This document shows, one piece after another, positions 17,052-19,354 of a DNA stretch of 19,354 nt (its first letter is position 1; each line of letters starts with the position of its first letter). The stretch lies in the NCBI GenBank assembly GCA_016256075.1, contig SDVU01000145.1, forward strand, positions 1 through 19,354. Direction: 5' to 3'. Both the position numbers and the translations under genes were made by a program. Below the pieces are notes generated by a model that made no database searches, was not told the origin of the DNA, and saw nothing but the letters and a program-made list of their open reading frames with translations. Source of the DNA: Dictyocoela muelleri. Taxonomy: Eukaryota > Microsporidia.

Positions 17052-17594
17052 CTAAAATTATCAGAAAATAAAGTCAACATTGTTGTTGCATATTCACGTA
17101 ATAAGCAATATATAGGCAAAAACTGTGATCTTCCCTGGGGACGAAAAATTTCAGGTGATTTAAAATTTATAAGTTTCCTAACTAAATATCCTGATGTTGG
17201 TGTAATAATGGGTAGAAGAACTTTTGAATCAATCAAAAAACCGTTACCCGGGCGTGTTAATATTGTTATTTCGTCAAAGCCTTTCGATAATGCAATAGTA
17301 GTTCATTCTTATGAGGAAGCTATTGGCTATTGCAAAGAAAAAAATCTTAAAATAGTAATTTTTGGAGGTACAAAGGTTTATGAAAAAGCGTTAAAATTTG
17401 GAAATTATAAAATGTTTTGTACTATTGTCGATTATGACGGAGATGGCGATACATTTTTTCCATCACATGACACTGAATTGCATTGTGTTTCGAAAGATGT
17501 TAAGAAAATTTTGGTTGATGGTAGATGGACCTTTAAAGACGATGAGTTTTTGGAGAATGGCTTGAAATACAAGTTCTATATAGGCGAAAAATAA
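17049..17594 (+). CDS. DHFR: Dihydrofolate reductase (EC 1.5.1.3)
   Basis: The enzyme reduces dihydrofolate to tetrahydrofolate with NADPH and feeds thymidylate and one-carbon metabolism in the cytosol. The 181-residue frame has the family signatures in order: NIVVAYSRNKQYIGKN (10-25), DLPW (27-30) with the catalytic acid as Asp37 in GDLKF, IMGRRTFESI (53-62) for NADPH contact, PLPGRVNIVISS (65-76), IVIFGGTKVYEKAL (102-115) with the Gly-Gly turn, and GDTFFP (133-138). The C-terminal NGLKYKFYIGEK is like the eukaryotic ending. It is shorter than animal DHFR, and Asp at the catalytic position is the form usual in bacteria. No thymidylate synthase lies beside it. The frame is intact and begins at the first ATG after ACCC. 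Only the tandem repeat region follows it. Confidence 0.95.
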   Translation: MLKLSENKVNIVVAYSRNKQYIGKNCDLPWGRKISGDLKFISFLTKYPDVGVIMGRRTFESIKKPLPGRVNIVISSKPFDNAIVVHSYEEAIGYCKEKNLKIVIFGGTKVYEKALKFGNYKMFCTIVDYDGDGDTFFPSHDTELHCVSKDVKKILVDGRWTFKDDEFLENGLKYKFYIGEK

Positions 17595-17602
17595 ATTTTA
17601 AA

Positions 17603-17740
17603 GCTTAAATCTCAAATTTTATAAAATATTTAAATCTCAAATTTTATAAAATATTTAAATCTCAAATTTTTATAAATATTTAAATCTTAAATTTTTATCA
17701 AATTTTAAATCTTAAATTTTATTTTCAATTTTATTTTCAA
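17603..17740. repeat. Tandem repeat in the DHFR 3' region, about 25-bp unit
   Basis: Four to five copies of TTAAATCTCAAATTTTATAA-type units start within about ten bases of the DHFR stop codon, then decay into TTTTATTTTCAATTT. The first two copies are almost identical. They would lie in the DHFR 3' untranslated region, or transcription may end within them. Confidence 0.8.
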
Positions 17741-17807
17741 TTTAAAAGATATTTCAGTTTATTAATATTTACTGTCTTTAAGAGAACTTTTCAATTTTTA
17801 AAAGGTA

Positions 17808-17878
17808 GGCTAAAAAAATAGTGGTTAACATTCTCGAATGTAACATTTATGTATCGAGGTTCAAATTATTTTAAGCCG
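17808..17878 (+). tRNA. Degenerate tRNA-like sequence 3
   Basis: The length (71 bases) and ends fit a tRNA. GGCTAAA pairs with TTAAGCC at six of seven positions, TAGTGGTTAAC resembles box A and AGGTTCAAATT resembles box B. The anticodon and T stems do not pair well, so it is most likely a pseudo-tRNA or a tRNA-derived repeat. The last part, GAGGTTCAAATTATTTTAA-GCC, aligns with the tRNA-like piece at 18291-18316. Confidence 0.35.
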
Positions 17879-17933
17879 CTTTAATAAATAATGAGGGAAT
17901 GTAATTAAGCGGTCAATAAGTATATAATTATAG

Positions 17934-18380
17934 TATAATATGTCGCGCGCCAAGCGCGCGACATGCGCCATGCGAGTGACATTTTTTAAATTTTTATAAA
18001 ATTGCCTCAAATAGCTAACCTCGGTCTCTATCTTTAAATGATAAATTATATTAGTAATACCATAGATCATAAGAGGTAATATTTTTTATGAAAAACTATA
18101 TATAAAATTTTTTCAAAAAAATATAATTTTTTTTCATAAAAAATATTACCCCTTATGATCTATGGTATTATTAATATATTTTATCATTCAAAGATAGATA
18201 CGAGGTTTGCTTTTTTTGTTTTTTTGAAAAAAAAAATTATAGTCGCGTGCTTGGCGCGCGACATAATATTCTAACAATTTATTCCATTATCCAGGGTTCG
18301 ATTCTTGCTTGGGCCATTTTATAAAAATTTAAAAAATGTCACTCGCATGGCGCATTTCGCGCGCGCGACATATTATATTC
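17934..18380. mobile_element. Nested foldback element with GC-rich caps
   Basis: The outer arms (17934-18003 and 18314-18380) are inverted copies of TATAATATGTCGCGCGC, TGCGCCATGCGAGTGACA and AAATTTTTATAAAAT. The inner arms (18014-18095 and 18132-18210) form a second long stem around CTATCTTTRAATGATAAA and ATACCATAGATCATAAG. A GC palindrome, GTCGCGCGCCAAGCGCGCGA, lies in the left arm (17942). Its inverted relative (18243) lies inside the right arm, together with a tRNA 3'-half-like piece. The CpG-rich caps are unlike anything else in this window. Non-coding. Confidence 0.75.
18291..18316 (+). ncRNA. tRNA 3'-half-like fragment
   Basis: GGTTCGATTCT (18296-18306) is an almost perfect box B, followed by a TTGGGCCA that looks like a tRNA acceptor end with discriminator base. 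No 5' half with a GGCCCAA start is found at tRNA distance. It lies just inside the right outer arm of the foldback element, which may have captured it. Confidence 0.3.
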
Positions 18381-19354
18381 GTTCTTGTGAAAGAAATTAG
18401 TTTATATGATATTTTCAAACAACTAACAGTTTCGAAGCCTATTATCGTCATATAAATTCCAAAATAAATATCAAAAATCAGATAATTGGAAAAATTATTG
18501 ATTTCTTTAAAACATTTGAAATAAAAAACCAAACTATTAATCCAGAATATAAAAGATAGGTTAAAAAAATAATAAGAAATAAAACATACTGAAAACATAT
18601 TTCTAAATTATAATTATTATTCTAATTTCGTTTTTTTCGGAATCAATTTCCAAGAATATCATTTTTATTTATTGATTTCATTTTCATTATTTATTAAATT
18701 AATTTTACGGCGTTTTTTCGGATTTTAAAATAAATTTAAATCCGAAAATAGCGCCTCTAGTGTTTTTCTGGATTATTATAAATATTTTACTACCCGTTTA
18801 TTTCAGACTCTCATTATTTTAGAGTCCTCTTTATTTTACCACTTTGAATTTTATAAAATATATTTCACACGCCTTCCACTTATTTAAAATTTACATTAAA
18901 CCTTTTTCTCCAACCCACCCTAATAATGAAGAAATAAAAATTAGATTCTAAGAATAATAAATTATCACTTGATGTAAAAAAAAATTAAAAAAAAACTGAG
19001 GAAAGACTAGCAAAATTTATATATTGATACTAGAATTTTCGAATTATTTGGTCAATATTTTAGAAAAACTATAAAATAGTATAATATTCAAAATTGCATA
19101 GATAAAAACCGTGCGGCAAATTTTGGCCTTCGGCAGAAATTTGACCCGAGATATAAAATAATTATAATTATCAAATAAGAGAAAACTGAAACCATAATAT
19201 TTATACTTTTTGTTCTTAGGTTCAAAAACTATAACTAACGGTTCTCCAACGGGTTAGTCTATCTAAGAAGTCATATCTAGAATAAAAACGAAAATAAAGA
19301 AAAATAGACGAAATTTTATGGTATTCAATATTCCTGGATTGTTTTTTATATACT
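18381..19354. other. Non-coding end of the window
   Basis: No credible gene is visible. Two hairpins stand out. At 18709-18755, TTTTCGGATTT and AAATCCGAAAA form an 11-bp stem capped by GGCG/GCGCC. At 19117-19143, CAAATTT and AAATTTG enclose TGGCCTTCGGCAG. A minus-strand frame over 18329-18598 is Phe/Ile-rich, includes the foldback arm and is not convincing. A short ACTAAC/GTTAGT inverted pair is at 19234-19258. Confidence 0.45.

Noticed and set aside
17003-17236. Minus-strand frame of 77 codons
   Set aside because: Antisense to the beginning of DHFR, which is certain on the plus strand.
17861-18598. Minus-strand frames at 17861-18070 and 18329-18598
   Set aside because: Both run across arms of the foldback element and are Ile/Tyr/Phe-rich as expected from AT-rich chance frames.
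1-19354. Retrovirus- or LTR-type element
   Set aside because: No reverse transcriptase, integrase or capsid motif was seen, and the direct repeats at 7536 and 8404 lack LTR features.

Overview
The window is strongly AT-rich and gene-poor. Three host loci stand out: a short dihydrofolate reductase gene (plus strand, 17049-17594), a divergently oriented tetratricopeptide-repeat gene that resembles the Cyc8/Ssn6 corepressor (minus strand, 15012-16517, cut by one in-frame stop), and a possible small secreted protein (minus strand, 8711-9043). The first two have no introns, have short K/N/I-rich proteins, and DHFR carries CCC directly before its start codon. Together with the Merlin/IS1595-type transposons this suggests a microsporidian with an expanded, transposon-laden genome, of the Nosema or Hamiltosporidium kind. 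That placement is inference from style and gene content; no rRNA is present to confirm it. Layout: 1-2030 is AT-rich DNA with a terminal palindrome, short tandem repeats and one unrecognised decayed reading frame. 2039-2396 is a short inverted-repeat element. About 2450-5035 holds a decayed Mutator-like (MULE) transposase gene that appears to be split by a Merlin/IS1595-type element at about 2884-3977. 5036-8700 is non-coding and rich in short repeats, including a roughly 590-bp MITE whose ends are built from 16-bp tandem units and three copies of a 'GGGTACGCCTCGTG' module. 8711-9043 is the possible secreted-protein gene. 9171-9477 and 10951-11263 are two unrelated long hairpin elements. Between them lies a second decayed Merlin-type transposase on the minus strand. 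11724-12921 is a third Merlin-type element with long inverted ends. 12927-14220 contains a partial copy of the 16-bp-unit MITE, AAGGCTGT inverted ends and hAT-type ends. 15012-17594 is the conserved host block. 17600-19354 contains a tandem repeat behind DHFR, degenerate tRNA-like sequences and a GC-capped foldback element. How the parts fit together: the DHFR and the corepressor-like gene are divergent across about 530 bases, which also contain tRNA-like sequences with recognisable box A and box B. DHFR would supply tetrahydrofolate for thymidylate synthesis. The TPR protein would be a transcriptional corepressor scaffold if the Cyc8 reading is right. Everything else is mobile-element sediment. 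All four transposase genes recognised are broken, so any movement of the hairpin elements would need transposase from elsewhere in the genome. No CRISPR array, no rRNA and no intact tRNA was seen.
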